A program made the position numbers and the translations under genes. Shown here one piece after another: positions 10,757 to 22,800 of a stretch of DNA of 64,000 bases. The first letter of the stretch is position 1. Each line of letters begins with the position of its first letter. The stretch is taken from positions 286,501 through 350,500 of the forward strand of contig JASXTE010000001.1 of assembly GCA_030280995.1 (NCBI GenBank), written 5' to 3'. A model generated the notes under the pieces. That model made no database searches. It saw nothing but the letters and a program-made list of their open reading frames with translations, and was not told the DNA's origin. This DNA comes from Hemileia vastatrix. Lineage: Eukaryota > Basidiomycota > Pucciniomycetes > Pucciniales > Zaghouaniaceae.

Positions 10757-11166
10757 AAAATTTGACAATCTGCCACCCATGGAATTTTTTGAAGTAAGGG
10801 GTGGGTATCACCAAAATTCTTTCATGTCATGAATCTTGAAAGTCTTATATGAAACTTTGGCTTTACTACCCCCTGCATTTTACTGGTATCCCCAAAATTC
10901 TTACATGTCAAGAATTTCACAAGTCTTATAAGAAATTTTGGCAAAAACCCCCATGGATTTTATTGAAGTAAGGGACAGGTATCACCAAAATATTTACAAG
11001 TTAAAAAAATTCTATATCTGTTTTAAAAAATTGGCAATACTCTCCCCTGCATTTTGTTGAAGCAAGGGGTGGGTATCACCAAAATTTTTCTAAGTCATCA
11101 ATTTAACATGTCAGATTTGAAAATTTGGCAATACCCCCCCTGCATTTTATTGAAGTAAGGGGTGGA
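10757..11166 (+). repeat. Minisatellite, about 4-5 units of roughly 90-105 bp
   Basis: The phrases TTGGCAATAC-CCCCC-TGCATTTTATTGAAG, AAGGGGTGGGTATCACC and AAAATT..CATGTCA recur in order four to five times with drift. Each unit pairs a C-run with a G-run about 25 bases later, so single strands could fold. No coding potential. Confidence 0.8.
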
Positions 11167-11359
11167 AGTCATCTAAATTTAATATAATTACATAAATTAT
11201 TAAATAAATATCTAATATATATCAATTTCCCTAGTTTAAAGTAATGACAATTCCTCAAGCCAAAATGCAGATCAAATCTAGAAACAAAAGTTTGGGACTT
11301 TCCACAGGTATAGGCCAGAGGAACCCCATGAAAAAAATAAATGTTATCATGATTACCTG

Positions 11360-12832
11360 TTATACAACCAAAGGTCGTTGGCTCATTACTTTACTTGAGC
11401 AATTTGATATATAAAAAATATTTATTAAAAATTTATGAAAAAAAATAAAATTTTCAATGACAACTCTAATCCCCATACTTTTTGGATCTAGATAAAGTTT
11501 TTTAAATCGATTAACTTTACCTTCTTTCTTTACCTTGTTGACTCTTTGAATCAACTTATGACTGATTTGAAATGCGCAACCAAAATGTGTGAAATCTTGA
11601 CAGGATTCCAAACCAGGAGGAGCTTTGGTCATTTGATGATTATCCTTAGAAGAATTCCAAGTAGTTTTGATGATACCATTTCCCAAACCAAAATCAATGA
11701 TGCACCGGTTGTCTGGAAAATATAAACCATGTCCTTTGATTTTAGATGGAGATGGTATTGGTTGGCCAGTTATCGGATTGATATATGAGAATATACCAAA
11801 AGTAAGAAAATTGGTGTCATTCCTATTGATATGAATCCTATTGTGGAATCCAGAATGAGTGATAATAACATTAGAAAATAAAAGATATTCATGGGTGATA
11901 TCTTCCCATTTGGAGTCACACCAATTCGGTATTCCAACTTTGGTTGCAAGTTCATGATTTTTTTCAAATGCTTTATTACAGAGCTTCTTGAGTCGAAGAG
12001 CAAGAAAAGAGTTAAAGGAAGTTAGAGTGTCCCATAAGCAAAAATCTTCATCTTTTGAGCTTTAGTGATATTCTTGAGCAGTGAATATATGCCTATATAA
12101 ATGAAATAAGTGAAATGATATTAAGAATGGAAAAAATATTATTAGACATACCAAGAGAATATCCTTTAACAAAACCTGGTCTCCAACCAAATCCAATCAT
12201 AATACAACTCAACAAATTTGTATTCCTTATAGGTAATTAAACCAAAGCCATTTGATAAAGAGTTATGATAAGATCCGACAGTTGATTAAAAGATTCATCT
12301 TTTACACCATCAAATGAATGAACTTCCAAAATGAATTGAGCTTTATAAGTATTACTGATAACTGCAACAACTCGATCATCTCCAAATTTGGTTAGATATT
12401 TGAAATCTTCTGGTAATTTTTTTGGATATTAATTTTTTCTATCTACTTTAGTTTTATGAAAAAAAATGTTTGGGATATTACAAAAAAAACTTTTGCAGAG
12501 AATTTTTTTTCATATATCTTTTCTTCTGATGAGACTGATTATCTTTAATTTTTTTTGATGATTTAGATGATGAATTTTTTTTTTCAGATATCTTTTCTTC
12601 TGATGAGACTGATTATCTTTAATTTTTTTGGATGATTTAGAAGAAGATTTTTTTTCAGATATCTTTTATTCTGATGAGACTGATTATCATTAATTATTTT
12701 TGATGTTTTAGAAGATGATTGTATTGAAGTTGATTTTAAAGAAGATGATAGAGATGATAAAGATGAAGATGATATAGAGGATAAAGATGAAGATGATAGA
12801 GAATTAAGGGGTGAATTTGAAGTAGAAGACAT
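11360..12832 (-). pseudogene. Tet-like 2OG-Fe(II) oxygenase, decayed
   Basis: Two exons flank a 59-bp intron (12093-12151). Exon 1 begins near 12832 with a Ser-rich tract, then lysine-rich tandem repeats and LPEDFKYLTKFGDDRVVAVI. Exon 2 holds the catalytic core: SNVIITHSGFHNRIHINRND.., FGIFSYINPITGQPI, GHGLYFPDNRCIIDFGLGNGIIKTTWNSSKDNHQ and FTHFGCAFQIS. This is the layout of the Tet/JBP-type dioxygenases expanded in basidiomycetes, which oxidise methylated or other DNA bases. The iron ligand pattern HxD appears as HIN, so an Asp ligand may be lost (G-to-A). In-frame stops lie in both exons (ALV-stop-LPI, EYH-stop-SSKDE). Inactive copy; the family call is from motif recognition, without a search. 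Confidence 0.65.
12520..12715 (-). repeat. Three tandem ~66-bp units in the Tet-like pseudogene
   Basis: The phrase ATATCTTTTCTTCTGATGAG..GACTGATTATC..TTAATTTTTTTGATG repeats three times (starting about 12515, 12586 and 12658). On the coding strand it gives lysine-rich repeats (KIKDNQSHQ-like) after the Ser-rich N-terminus. Confidence 0.7.
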
Positions 12833-13131
12833 TTTTTTGATCTGAAAAAAATTTCAATTTAAAAAAAAAAATCAACACATATTTTTTAAAAAAATCTCAC
12901 GTAATAATATCTTTTAAAATAAAATTTAAAGAAATATCCATTTAAAAAAAATAAAAAAAAACTTAAAACAAAATTTTTTTTTAATAATTTTCAGTAAAAA
13001 TTTATTTTAAAAAAAATACAAAAGAAAACCTGAAGTTTGGTTATAAAAAACCTTCATGGAAAATCCTGTCAAAATAATTTAAAAAAAATAAAAAATAAAA
13101 AAAAAATCAGTGAAAGAAAAATCAAAACAAA

Positions 13132-13175
13132 CACCACGGGAAATCAGGGGGTGAACTGCTAGCAGTTCCCTCTTT
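13132..13175 (+). repeat. Left terminal inverted repeat of the CACTA-like region
   Basis: CACCACGGGAAATCAGGGGG is followed by the perfect 16-base palindrome GAACTGCTAGCAGTTC (13153-13168). It matches the right end in reverse complement and, more loosely, both ends of the MITE at 14188-14448. Confidence 0.75.
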
Positions 13176-13306
13176 TCGAAACTTTCAGGAAGAGGTTGGA
13201 AAATCATTGGGGAAATGTTTTGAAAGAATTAGGAAACTTTTTTTAAATTATATGAAAAATTTTGAAAAAAAAGTTGGCCCTAAATTGAGACTCGATTTAT
13301 CCCTTC

Positions 13307-13368
13307 TTGAGCAGAGCTTTGGATTTAAGTTGAGCATCAGTTGGAACAAATTTGAGCAATGGTTGAGC
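13307..13368 (+). repeat. Subterminal TTGAGC repeats, left end
   Basis: TTGAGC occurs four times in 62 bases (13307, 13330, 13352, 13363). Near the right end the reverse complement GCTCAA occurs at 38504 and 38515. CACTA elements typically carry such inward-facing subterminal repeats as binding sites for their accessory protein; that role here is inference. Confidence 0.55.
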
Positions 13369-14030
13369 CACAACACTTAACATACCATAATATTCAATTT
13401 TATATATAGATCCATTTAATGTTGGGAGGTCAGGTTTGATATAGGTAGAAATATCTTAAATGACACATAGTATACTATGTCTGGAATATTATTTCAATTA
13501 TCAATTTTATTTCCGCAAATATATAAAAAAGAATACTATTTAAGTCCTTTTTAAAAATTTTATTAATAAAAATATAACTCTGTAAAAATATTTGCACATA
13601 ATTTTAAATCTTCTAGACAAAAGTTGATATTGAGCCCTTATCAATAGAAATTTCTCATTGTTCCTTGGAATAAAAAAGTATAAGACAGTGTTCAAAAAAT
13701 TTAATGTAGGAGAAAATATATATATATATTTTATAAGGGGAAAAAATAGTAATGTATTTTTTAAAAAATTTACACTATTAAAGAAACTAATTTTAATATA
13801 TTGGCACAAAACTTAGGCTCTAAAATAATGCACTTTTTTTAATTATTTATCTGTATTTAGTTATTATTAAAATGTGAGTCAAAATTAATTATTAACATAC
13901 ATGAAAAATTCAATTTTGAATATTCATCCAATATTATATATATTATCTACTTTATTCTCTTTCAAAACTTTGCTCTCACCCTCTCTTTCTTTAAACTACC
14001 ACCATCACCATAAAATTTATTTAATTAAAA

Positions 14031-16724
14031 TGTCAAATTTAAGATGCATTATAAAATTCTCTTTAAATTTTAAATCTATTTTTCCAAACGAAAAATCTGT
14101 ATTTGATGAAGTATCCACTCCAGCTATTATGCAACAAGGAAGATCTTTAGTTCATGTTTTTGGATTATTCAAAGAAGGAGAAGCAAACACTACGCAATAT
14201 AGGGGGTGGACTTGCTAGCAAGTCCTCAACCTGAACTCAGATGGAACTCAGATGGAACTCAGACTGAACTCATACTGAACCCATACTGAACTCTACTTGA
14301 ACACCCACCTAAAACTGTTCTGCTGAGTGGTGTTCATCCCTGATTGAATGGTTCCTTTATCAATAGCTCAATGTGTGTTCAATCTATGGTGAGTTTGGGT
14401 CCAAGGTTGCGGACTTGCTAGCAAGTCCGCCCCCCATATTGTGTGGTGAAAACCTATTGGTGATCTTTCTAACAAACAGAGCAGCCAAATTGGACAACTA
14501 CTTGGAGAAATTGGATCCGGATCTCAAATTTTAACTGAGGAAAGGGCTTTAAATCCCCAAATACCTTATTATTTTTCCTCTTACTTGGTTCTACTATTAA
14601 ACAGGCAGTATAGAATTTGTGGCCTCCTTTTTTGTTTGACTGATTTTATTAGTCAGGCTAAAGAAGTATTTCTAAATGCTCAAATTGATTTGACACCAAT
14701 TCCACACTACAATCCAACCATCTTCTTCAATATTCCTCATTCTTGTATTCACACAACTTCTGAAATTTCTGGGACAAGGAATAATCAAATGGAAAATCTA
14801 TCTATACGTGGTATGAAAACAACTCTGAAAACGCATCAGATTCAAGCTATCAATTTTATGATAGACAATGAGAATAACTTATCCAAAAAGTTAGAAAACC
14901 TGTTGAGGCATGCAGACAACAGCTGGCTGAGAGTGGGTTTTAATAATTATTATGAACAATTTCTTGAAGAAAAGTTATCCTCTGCAGGAATTGGTTCAAT
15001 TCTAGCTGATGATATGGGCTTGGGAAAGATCCTCTCAACTCTTGGCCTAATTACTGCAACTCAAAGTGAAGCCAGACAATTCCAACTCTTGGGTGGTGGA
15101 CAAGAGAAAGATAGGACATCAGCAACTCTCATCATTTTCCCACTTGCAACATTATCAAACTGGGTCAATGAAATAAGAATTCACTTTAAAGATAATGCAC
15201 TACCTTTCAAGGTTCTTTATGGGAAGGATTCAAAGAAAATTAATTTTGAGGAGCTTCAGAACCAACTAGTTGTTTTGACTACCTATGAGACAGAAAGTCC
15301 ATCTTCTTCAAAGAAAACTCCTCAACCTATTCCGCCAGTAACTCATAAACTCATTTGGTACAGAATAGTTTTAGATGAGGCTCAGTAAGCATTTATTTGA
15401 ATTACTAATAATTTTGAACATAATATTATAAAAGCTGATGAAATGTTTAACATAATTTAAAAGTTTAATCAAGAATCCCCAGTCGCACAAGAATCATAAT
15501 ATATATGCCTTGGAGGCTGAGTATCAACTATGCTTGACAGGGACACCACTTCAGAACCGGACAACTGATCTTCAAAGCCTTATATCATTCCTCAGAATCG
15601 AAAGATGGCAAGAAAACTGGTTTTGGATTAATTTTCTTATGAATGGCTTAAACAGATGAAGCTCTAGCTCAATAAAATAGATAAATACTCTCATGAATGT
15701 CATATGCCTGCGGAGGACAAAAGAAGCAATCTTATCACTTCCTCAAAAAATTGAGCAAGGAATATCTGTAGAATTATCAGAACCTTGGCACTCAAGACTT
15801 ATGAAGCTTCAAGAACGTTTTTCTGAGTATTATGGGCCTTCTCAAAACACCAACCTCCCTTGGGACTCAGCTGAGTTTCTCCGAGAACTGTCAATTTTAC
15901 GGCAATTTTGTAACCACCCTGTCTACGAAAACCCAGATCAACCTCCAACATTTACTTTCACATGGAAAAATTCAGCAAAGATTATACATCTAATCAGTCA
16001 TTTAGAAATTTTCTTAAGGAGAGAACGGGGGATAATTTGTCCCAAGGCTGTTATATTTTCAGAATATGCGGACTTTTTGGAAATGTAAGGAATTCTATTA
16101 ATTATCTCAATAACTTATTTTTAGCTTAAACAACATTTCAATATTCTATCCATTGAAACAGTATAAAAAAGGCTTTAGATGACCATGGAATTAGCTACAC
16201 AGAGCTTGTAGGAAAGTTGAGCATGAAAAAAAAGGGACGAAAATCTGGACAAATTCAAAAATGATGAAAGATGTCAAGTTTTGCTTGGCACAATCAAGGC
16301 TGCAGGAGTTGGAATAGACTTGAGGTGTGCACAAAATGTATATATAATGGTAAGTCAAAGAGTCTTATATTGAAATAGAAAAGGTTGAAAAGAGAATCTG
16401 TTTAAAATATTGAAACAGGAGCCTAATTGGAATCCAGCAGTTGAACAGCAAGCAGTTGATCGTCTGTATAGAATGGGCCAACAAAATGAAGTTCATGTAC
16501 TCAAGTATTTTGTAAGCAGAAGTATTGAATTCAGCATTTATGAGATACAAATAAAAAAGATTGAGCTATCAATGTATGTGAAATTTTCTTTATATAAAGT
16601 TGCATCATAGCTAAAAATATTTATCTGTTCTAATTTTTTAAGGTTAAGTGTCCCAAACATTGGAAATGAGGAATATGAGTCTGCTAGATTATTGATTAGG
16701 GAATTCATCAATAACTCACATTAG
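14031..16724 (+). pseudogene. SNF2/Rad5-like DNA-dependent ATPase, split by a MITE and decayed
   Basis: Start at MSNLRCIIKFSLNF (14031). The ATPase half has ILADDMGLGKI (Walker A, usual GLGKT changed to GLGKI), LIIFPLATLSNWVNE, DEAH split by the 15385-15482 intron, and CLTGTPLQN. The C-terminal half has ICLRRTKEAI, RQFCNHP, AVIFSEYADFLEM, AAGVGIDLRCAQNVYIM and EPNWNPAVEQQAVDRLYRMGQ, the motif VI region. Four or more short introns are inferred. Damage: the MITE at 14188-14448, a base lost after the DEAH exon start, TGA and TAG near 15655-15680, and a frameshift near 16250. Such proteins remodel chromatin or repair DNA. No RING is visible between the halves, unlike Rad5 and Rad16. Overlaps the convergent gene below by about 17 bases. 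Confidence 0.75.
14188..14448. mobile_element. 261-bp MITE with CACTA-type ends inside the helicase gene
   Basis: The ends are CACTACGCAATATAGGGGG and the reverse complement of CACCACACAATATGGGGGG, each followed by the perfect palindrome GGACTTGCTAGCAAGTCC (14208-14225 and 14411-14428). Direct AAA flanks (14185-14187, 14449-14451) are target duplications: skipping the element and one AAA leaves the helicase frame open across the junction. The interior has a GAACTCA(G)-rich stretch and one GCTCAATGTGTG segment like the right subterminal region of the large element. No coding capacity; it would need transposase in trans. Confidence 0.85.
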
Positions 16725-17720
16725 AATTTGACATTTGTTCAAGTATGTAGGAAATGTTTATTGGGGCTTGACAATTAAGAAGTCTTAATTGTTGAGGATT
16801 AAGAGAAGCAAGATATAATGAAGAATAGCAGTCACCTGGCAAACCCCTGGGGACTGGAAAAGAATTAAAGTGAGTCTCAATTGAGGATACCAAATTTAAT
16901 CCATCATATAATGCCAAGTTCTTAAGTATTTCTCCTGAATAAGAGGAATATTCTCGGATTTGAATGTGTTTCTGGTCGAGATTTTGTGCAAGTCTTGAGA
17001 ATTCTTCAGATCTCCATGGCAATAAAATCTGCTTAAAAGAACCTTCATCATCAATTTTTGTGTCTGAGCAACATTTGACGTTTTTGAAAAGATTCTCATA
17101 GGTTTCACCACTTGGAAGTTGTTTAAGAAGGTGAGTTCGGTTAAAAGAATTCTGAAAAAGATTGTCAAATTTATATAAGCTTGTGTAAAAAAAAAGATAA
17201 AAATATTAGTTCTTACTTTCTTTTTTATTTTATATTTATACTTTCTTATTTTAACTATTTCACGGAAACTATCAGAATCTTTTCCAAGTCCTAATTTATC
17301 AGCATAACCTATAAACCAGCGGTGAAGAACACCCATTTGATTTAGGTAGGAAATATGAGTAGAGTCCATTGAATAAGAAACCAAATAATTATTCTCCAAA
17401 GCTTTATCCCAGTGCTTAATGATAATTTTTGCCAAAACTTGATTCCACTTGTGAAACCAATCAAGATTCCAAGCAAACGTTTTTCCAGGAAAGTTGCATT
17501 GAAGAAGAAAGTGGATAAAAGCATTGTGGAATATAGCAGGGATTTGTTCAGAAACAAGCTAATTTCGTTCAGGATATGGCAAATTAATATCAATGTTGAG
17601 AGAGCTTATATTGAACAATTAAAACCTATGTAGTTGTTCTTTGGTGGGGTTCAGCTTCCATTCATTAGACTGAGGTGAAATATTCAAAAGCACAAAACAG
17701 AAATTGTAAATAGACCTGCA
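16708..17720 (-). pseudogene. Unrecognised two-exon gene convergent with the helicase, two stops
   Basis: Exon 17217-17720 and exon 16708-17151 flank a 65-bp intron (GTAAG..CAG). Exon 1 reads ..NEWKLNPTKEQLHRF-stop-LFNISSLNIDINLPYPERN-stop-LVSEQIPAIFHNAFIHF.. then ..FAWNLDWFHKWNQVLAKIIIKHWDKALENNY... Exon 2 has LLPWRSEEFSRLAQNLDQKHIQIREY.. and ends ..ISYILEQMSNSNVSY. The two in-frame stops could be CAA/CAG-to-TAA/TAG. I do not recognise the family. The aromatic-rich, non-repetitive sequence and the clean intron argue it was a real protein. The 5' end may extend beyond 17720. It lies inside the CACTA-like region, tail to tail with the helicase. Confidence 0.5.
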
Positions 17721-18719
17721 AAAACGAGAAGTTGATCAAGGGAGTATCTCATTGAATCTTTTATTTAGTACACGGGTATTAGTAGGTATTTTTCCCTGAG
17801 GAAAATAAGAACAACTAGAGCTCATCATATACGTTATGAAAAGAAAAATGAACAAAAATATAAAATTTTGAAAGGATATGGCAACAAAAACACTACTATA
17901 ATAAATTTTTTATTTTGAAAATAGTTAATAATGAAGAGTTGAGTGGACGGACAGATGAGCTTTCTCATGAATATCTTTCTCTATAAAATATGGATATCTA
18001 TGTATGTTCATAATTAATTCAAAAGGAAATAACTCAGCTGTAATAGAAAATTATTGCATGATAAATGGGTAAAAATATAATGCAGAATCATTTTGATTTT
18101 CCAACTTATTTTTATAATATTTTAATGCAAATAATGACCTTATTTGAGCTTGTTGATTGTGCTGAAAAACATATTTTAAAAATTTATATTAACACCTTAT
18201 TAGTATGTATATATTTTATTTACCAAGATTACTCGGAAACCATACCAATTTTTCAGAGTTTGGAATAAGCAACTTAATGTAAAAATTCTGTTTTATGGAT
18301 TCTGGAAGCTTTACTTTGATGACCTCTTAGATTTGAAAATTTTAAAATAATATATTTTGTTGAAAAAAAATTTATTTTTCAGATTGTAATTCTATATTGT
18401 GAAAAATAAATATTATAAATTTTTTTATATCTTATAGTGATTATTAGTGAAAACCTTTCTGTTACTTGGCAGAATTTTATTAATTCAGGTGATTGCAGAA
18501 AAAAAAAACGGCAACACTTAAATAACTTTATTATTATAAATTAAATGGTATTATTTTGATTCAAGTTATATCATAGTTTCTCCTATATTTGAAAATGTGA
18601 TCAATTTTATTCTCTTATAGTATTATGCTTTGTGCAAAATAAGCTGTTTAATAAACATGTATGCAACATTGTAAAATGTAGCGAGTCTGAAACATTTTGC
18701 TGATGCACAGTATGGATAC
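17721..18719. other. AT-rich spacer, no gene seen
   Basis: No supported coding frame. The last five bases, GATAC (18715-18719), are the left target duplication of element E. Confidence 0.5.
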
Positions 18720-19857
18720 TGTCGGTCAGTTGTCTAGAAGAGAGAAGAAAAGAGGGAAGAAAGAGAGGAGGACAAGAAGGTAATGGTGATTTGAGAAATA
18801 AAAGAAATAAAGTCTAATGAAATTATTTAATTTATTGAAGAGAAAGCAACGACGAGTGATTTGAGAGGTGACACAGAATTGGGTTATATTAATATTAATA
18901 TTATTTCAAGTAAGGGTTCTGCGCGGCAAACACTTTAATTACTATCAGACTTAAGGAAACCTTTTAATTGTTATATAGAATTTTAAATTAGATTGTAATA
19001 CTAATAAAAATAATAATAAACGTGATAAAATTATCTTTAAGTTGTTGAGTGTATAGTAAGTGATGAGGCTACAGGGGATTATCCAAGGCCCTTTTATAGG
19101 CAATGGGTCCTCTGAAGCACCACTATATTTGTAAATACAAGAATTATAATAGGATAAAACAAGTATATCAAAGAGTAAGTGAAACATAACAATGTAGAGA
19201 AAAATATGAAACAAATAATTAAAAACCCCAATTAAGAATCCAATTTTCCCACCATTAATTCCCAAATAACTAAGTAAGAATAGTGAATAACTAAACAAGC
19301 CTGTGACATAGGGACTATGAGAAAAATAATTCAAAACAGATTGTACAGTCTGATTTAAGGATTTTTAAGTGAAACAAAGAATATTTTTATGCAACAAAAT
19401 ATGTAATTAATCTCAATTTAGTATAAATTAATTAATTGTTTTTCCTGACACAATTAAGGGTCAAAAGAAGCGTCATTAATTATTTTTTAATATTATATGA
19501 AAGGTGTTATTTAATATATAAATTTAAATAATTAATTTAATTATATTATAAGTCAATTTTACACTTATAATTATAATATATGTTTTTAATTAATTAAATA
19601 TAAATTTATAATTATTAAATACATAGAAATGTGCCATTATTTTTAGAATATAAAATATATCATGTTTAATTTAAATGTATAAAAATTTATATAAACAATA
19701 AAATTAATATAACACTTATATGTAATAAGATACTTATATAATTTTATTATGCAATAAAATATTACTTTATATACATTAAATACAATTCTTACGCCCTCTT
19801 TCAGGTCTTATAAGTTAACATATCATTTACTGGACTCCTGGAATAGCCTGGCTGACA
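18720..19857 (-). repeat. 3' LTR of element E
   Basis: 1,138 bp, paired with 26740-27877. It contains a purine-rich run after its plus-strand left edge (about 18735-18780) and very AT-rich sequence at 19380-19800. Confidence 0.95.
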
Positions 19858-19870
19858 CTCCCTCACTCTA
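19858..19870 (-). other. Polypurine tract of element E
   Basis: On the minus strand AGAGTGAGGGAG lies directly before the 3' LTR start TGTCAGCC, the expected place for the plus-strand primer. Confidence 0.65.
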
Positions 19871-19889
19871 AAAAAACAATAAAAAAATG

Positions 19890-22800
19890 CTAAGATTTTT
19901 TATTTTTGTACTTTTTCAACAGAGTAGGCAGATTTGAAATCTCCTTGCCAGGTATCCATGCATCATGTTCAGATGATTTGTTCCTATATCTCAATAAATA
20001 TTCAGTACCTCTTTCAGAAGTGATAATTCTATCATAGAGAATTTTATCAATTTCTGCTGTTTCTGTGACTTCCTGAGGGTTTTTCTTAGGTCTTCCCCTT
20101 CTTTTGGGAAATAAGTCACTGTTGGAAGTATAAGGCTTAAGCAAAGATGTGGAAAAACAGGATGTTTCCTATCATATGGAGAATACAATACAACTTCTAC
20201 TGCATTATCACCAACCATTCTTTTAACAACAAATGGTCCTACAAAAGGATCTTTTAATTTGTGGTTACCTTGTAAATTGAAATGGACAGTAGAGATCAAC
20301 ACTTCATCACCCTTGATAAATGTGTATTCTTTATGGGATTTATCCCATCTTTTCTTTTCATACTCAAATGCTTTATCAATACAGCTCTGAGCATGTTTTC
20401 TGCATAGCTGTTGCATTTGCATGAAAGATTTTACACCAGGGTGTAGTTCCAACTTAGGTAATTTATTATTGAGAATCTGAGCAGGAGTATGTGGGACATA
20501 ACCTAACCAAAGCTCAAATGGCTTTTTCTCAGTGACAGAATGAACAGTGCTATTATATGCAAATTCAAGACCAGGCAATAGAGTGACCCAATCATGAGTA
20601 AATCTTTCATTGTCTTTATATTCTAAACCAAAGGCACAATACCTTCTAATCATATCTTCCAGAGTTTGAATCATTCTCTCAGCTAGACCATCAGTCTGAG
20701 GATGGTGAGCTGTAGACAATTTTAACTCACAGCCACAAATATCCATCAAAGAGGTCCAAAACTCAGAAGTGAATTTTGGATCCCTATCAGAGATAATGGC
20801 TTTTGGAAAACCAATAATATTAAACATGTAAGACCACCATAAGAAAGCTAATTCTTTGGTGGATACATCTTTGTGGGTTGGAATAAATTTGCACATTTTT
20901 GTGAATCTATCTACTATTACCCAACAAGAGTTAAAGCTGTCTTTACCTGCAACAGGAAGATCAGTGACAAAATCCATATTAATGATTTTCCAGGGAGCAT
21001 TAGGTGCTTCAATATGTTGTAATAACCCTGCTCTCTTACCTGTTAACCTTTTAGATTTTTGGCAGGAATCACAAGATTCAACATATAATTTTGTGTCTTC
21101 AGACATATTAGCCCACCATGCAGTGTTTTTGATTCTAATCAATGTTTTTTCAAGATCAAAATGACCAGCTAATATTTCATCATGACAAAGTTTGAGGATA
21201 GTTTCTTTCATAGAAGGAGGAATTACAATTACATTAGTAAGCTTTCTTCTATAATATATATAACCATCTTCAATAGAAAACTTTCCTTTATTCAAAGCAT
21301 TTTGATACTTTTCAGGAAGAGTTTTTATTAATGCTTGAATTGAAGCATTCTTAGGATCATTTAAGATAGTAACCAATTTATTTAAATCAGAATCCTTATC
21401 ATATGAATCCAGTATTAATTGTAATAACTCCTCTTCCATATCAACTATAAATATACCATGGATATGAACAGTATCATCTTCAGGTACATAAGCAGGATTT
21501 GAGTCATTATTTGGCAGAGGCAATCTGGAGAGCATATCAACATTGGAGTGAACATTTCCAGCCCTATGGATAATTGTCATCCGTCCTCTGTATTCTTGAA
21601 CAGCAATTTTCCACCTGAACATATTTCTGTTAGGTGTCTTCAGGTTTAAGAGGGACTTCAGAGCACTACAGTCAGTTACCAACTCAAATTTTTGGTCATC
21701 CAAATAGTAATGAAGCTTCTCAAGAGCCCAAACAACTGCTAAGCACTCCAATTGAGTGGCACCATATTTCAATTCACTATTTCTTAAGGTTCTTGAAATA
21801 TAACAAATTACAACTTCTGAGGATTTATCATTAATAATTTGATTCTGGTGAAGGGCAGCACCCAGACCAATAAAGCTAGAATCTGTATATAGGACAAATG
21901 GCTTGTTAAAATCTGGAAGAGCCAATATAGGGGCTGTCATTAAGCAACTTTTTAATGTATCAAAAGCTTTTTGACAGTCATTATTCCAGAGAAAAGCAAC
22001 ATCTTTTCTGGTCAGTTTTGTAAGAGGCAAGGCTATGACCTGATGATTTTTAATATATTGTCTATAATAGCCACACATACCCAAAAAACTTTGGATTTCT
22101 CTTACAGAAGTTTGTGCTTTCACATTTTGAATGGCAGCAACTTTGTTATGGTCGACACAAATTTGTAAGCCTGACACAACATGGCCAAGGACTTTCAAAG
22201 ATTGAAAACCAAATTTACACTTTTTTAAAGATAAGGTCATATTGATTTCATCCATTTTTTGGAAAACCCTATTCAAGTGAATCATATGTTCATCAAAAGT
22301 TTTAGAAAAAACAATAATATCATCAATATAAACCATGAGCCAACCTTCAATAATTTCTTGATGGAAAGTGTTATCCATGACTTTTTGGAAAACTGAATGA
22401 GCATTTTTAGGGCCAAATGGCATCCTAACATACTTATATATTCCCATATGAGTAGCAATAAGCAAAAAGTTTTGAGAATTTTTCTCAACTGGAACTTGAT
22501 GATATCCTTTATTACCATCCAGACAACTAATAAATTTTGCACCTTGCAAGGTAGCATGTATTGAATTAATTCTGGGTAATGGATAAATATCATCAAAAGT
22601 ATAAGTGTTTAAAGCTCTGTAATCTCCACATAATCTAGCTTTATCTTTTTCATAAGAAATCAAGACTGGGGAGATGACACAATATTCGGGGGTGACATCC
22701 ACTTTCTCAATGATATTCATTTGTAATAATGTTTCAATATTATCTTCAATATCCTTTCTTTTCGTTGGAGAAGCAGGATATGGTTTTTTCTTAAGACTAG

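Noticed and set aside
18951..19334. 127-codon frame present in both LTRs of element E
   Set aside because: It lies wholly inside the LTR and its conservation follows from the LTR copies themselves.
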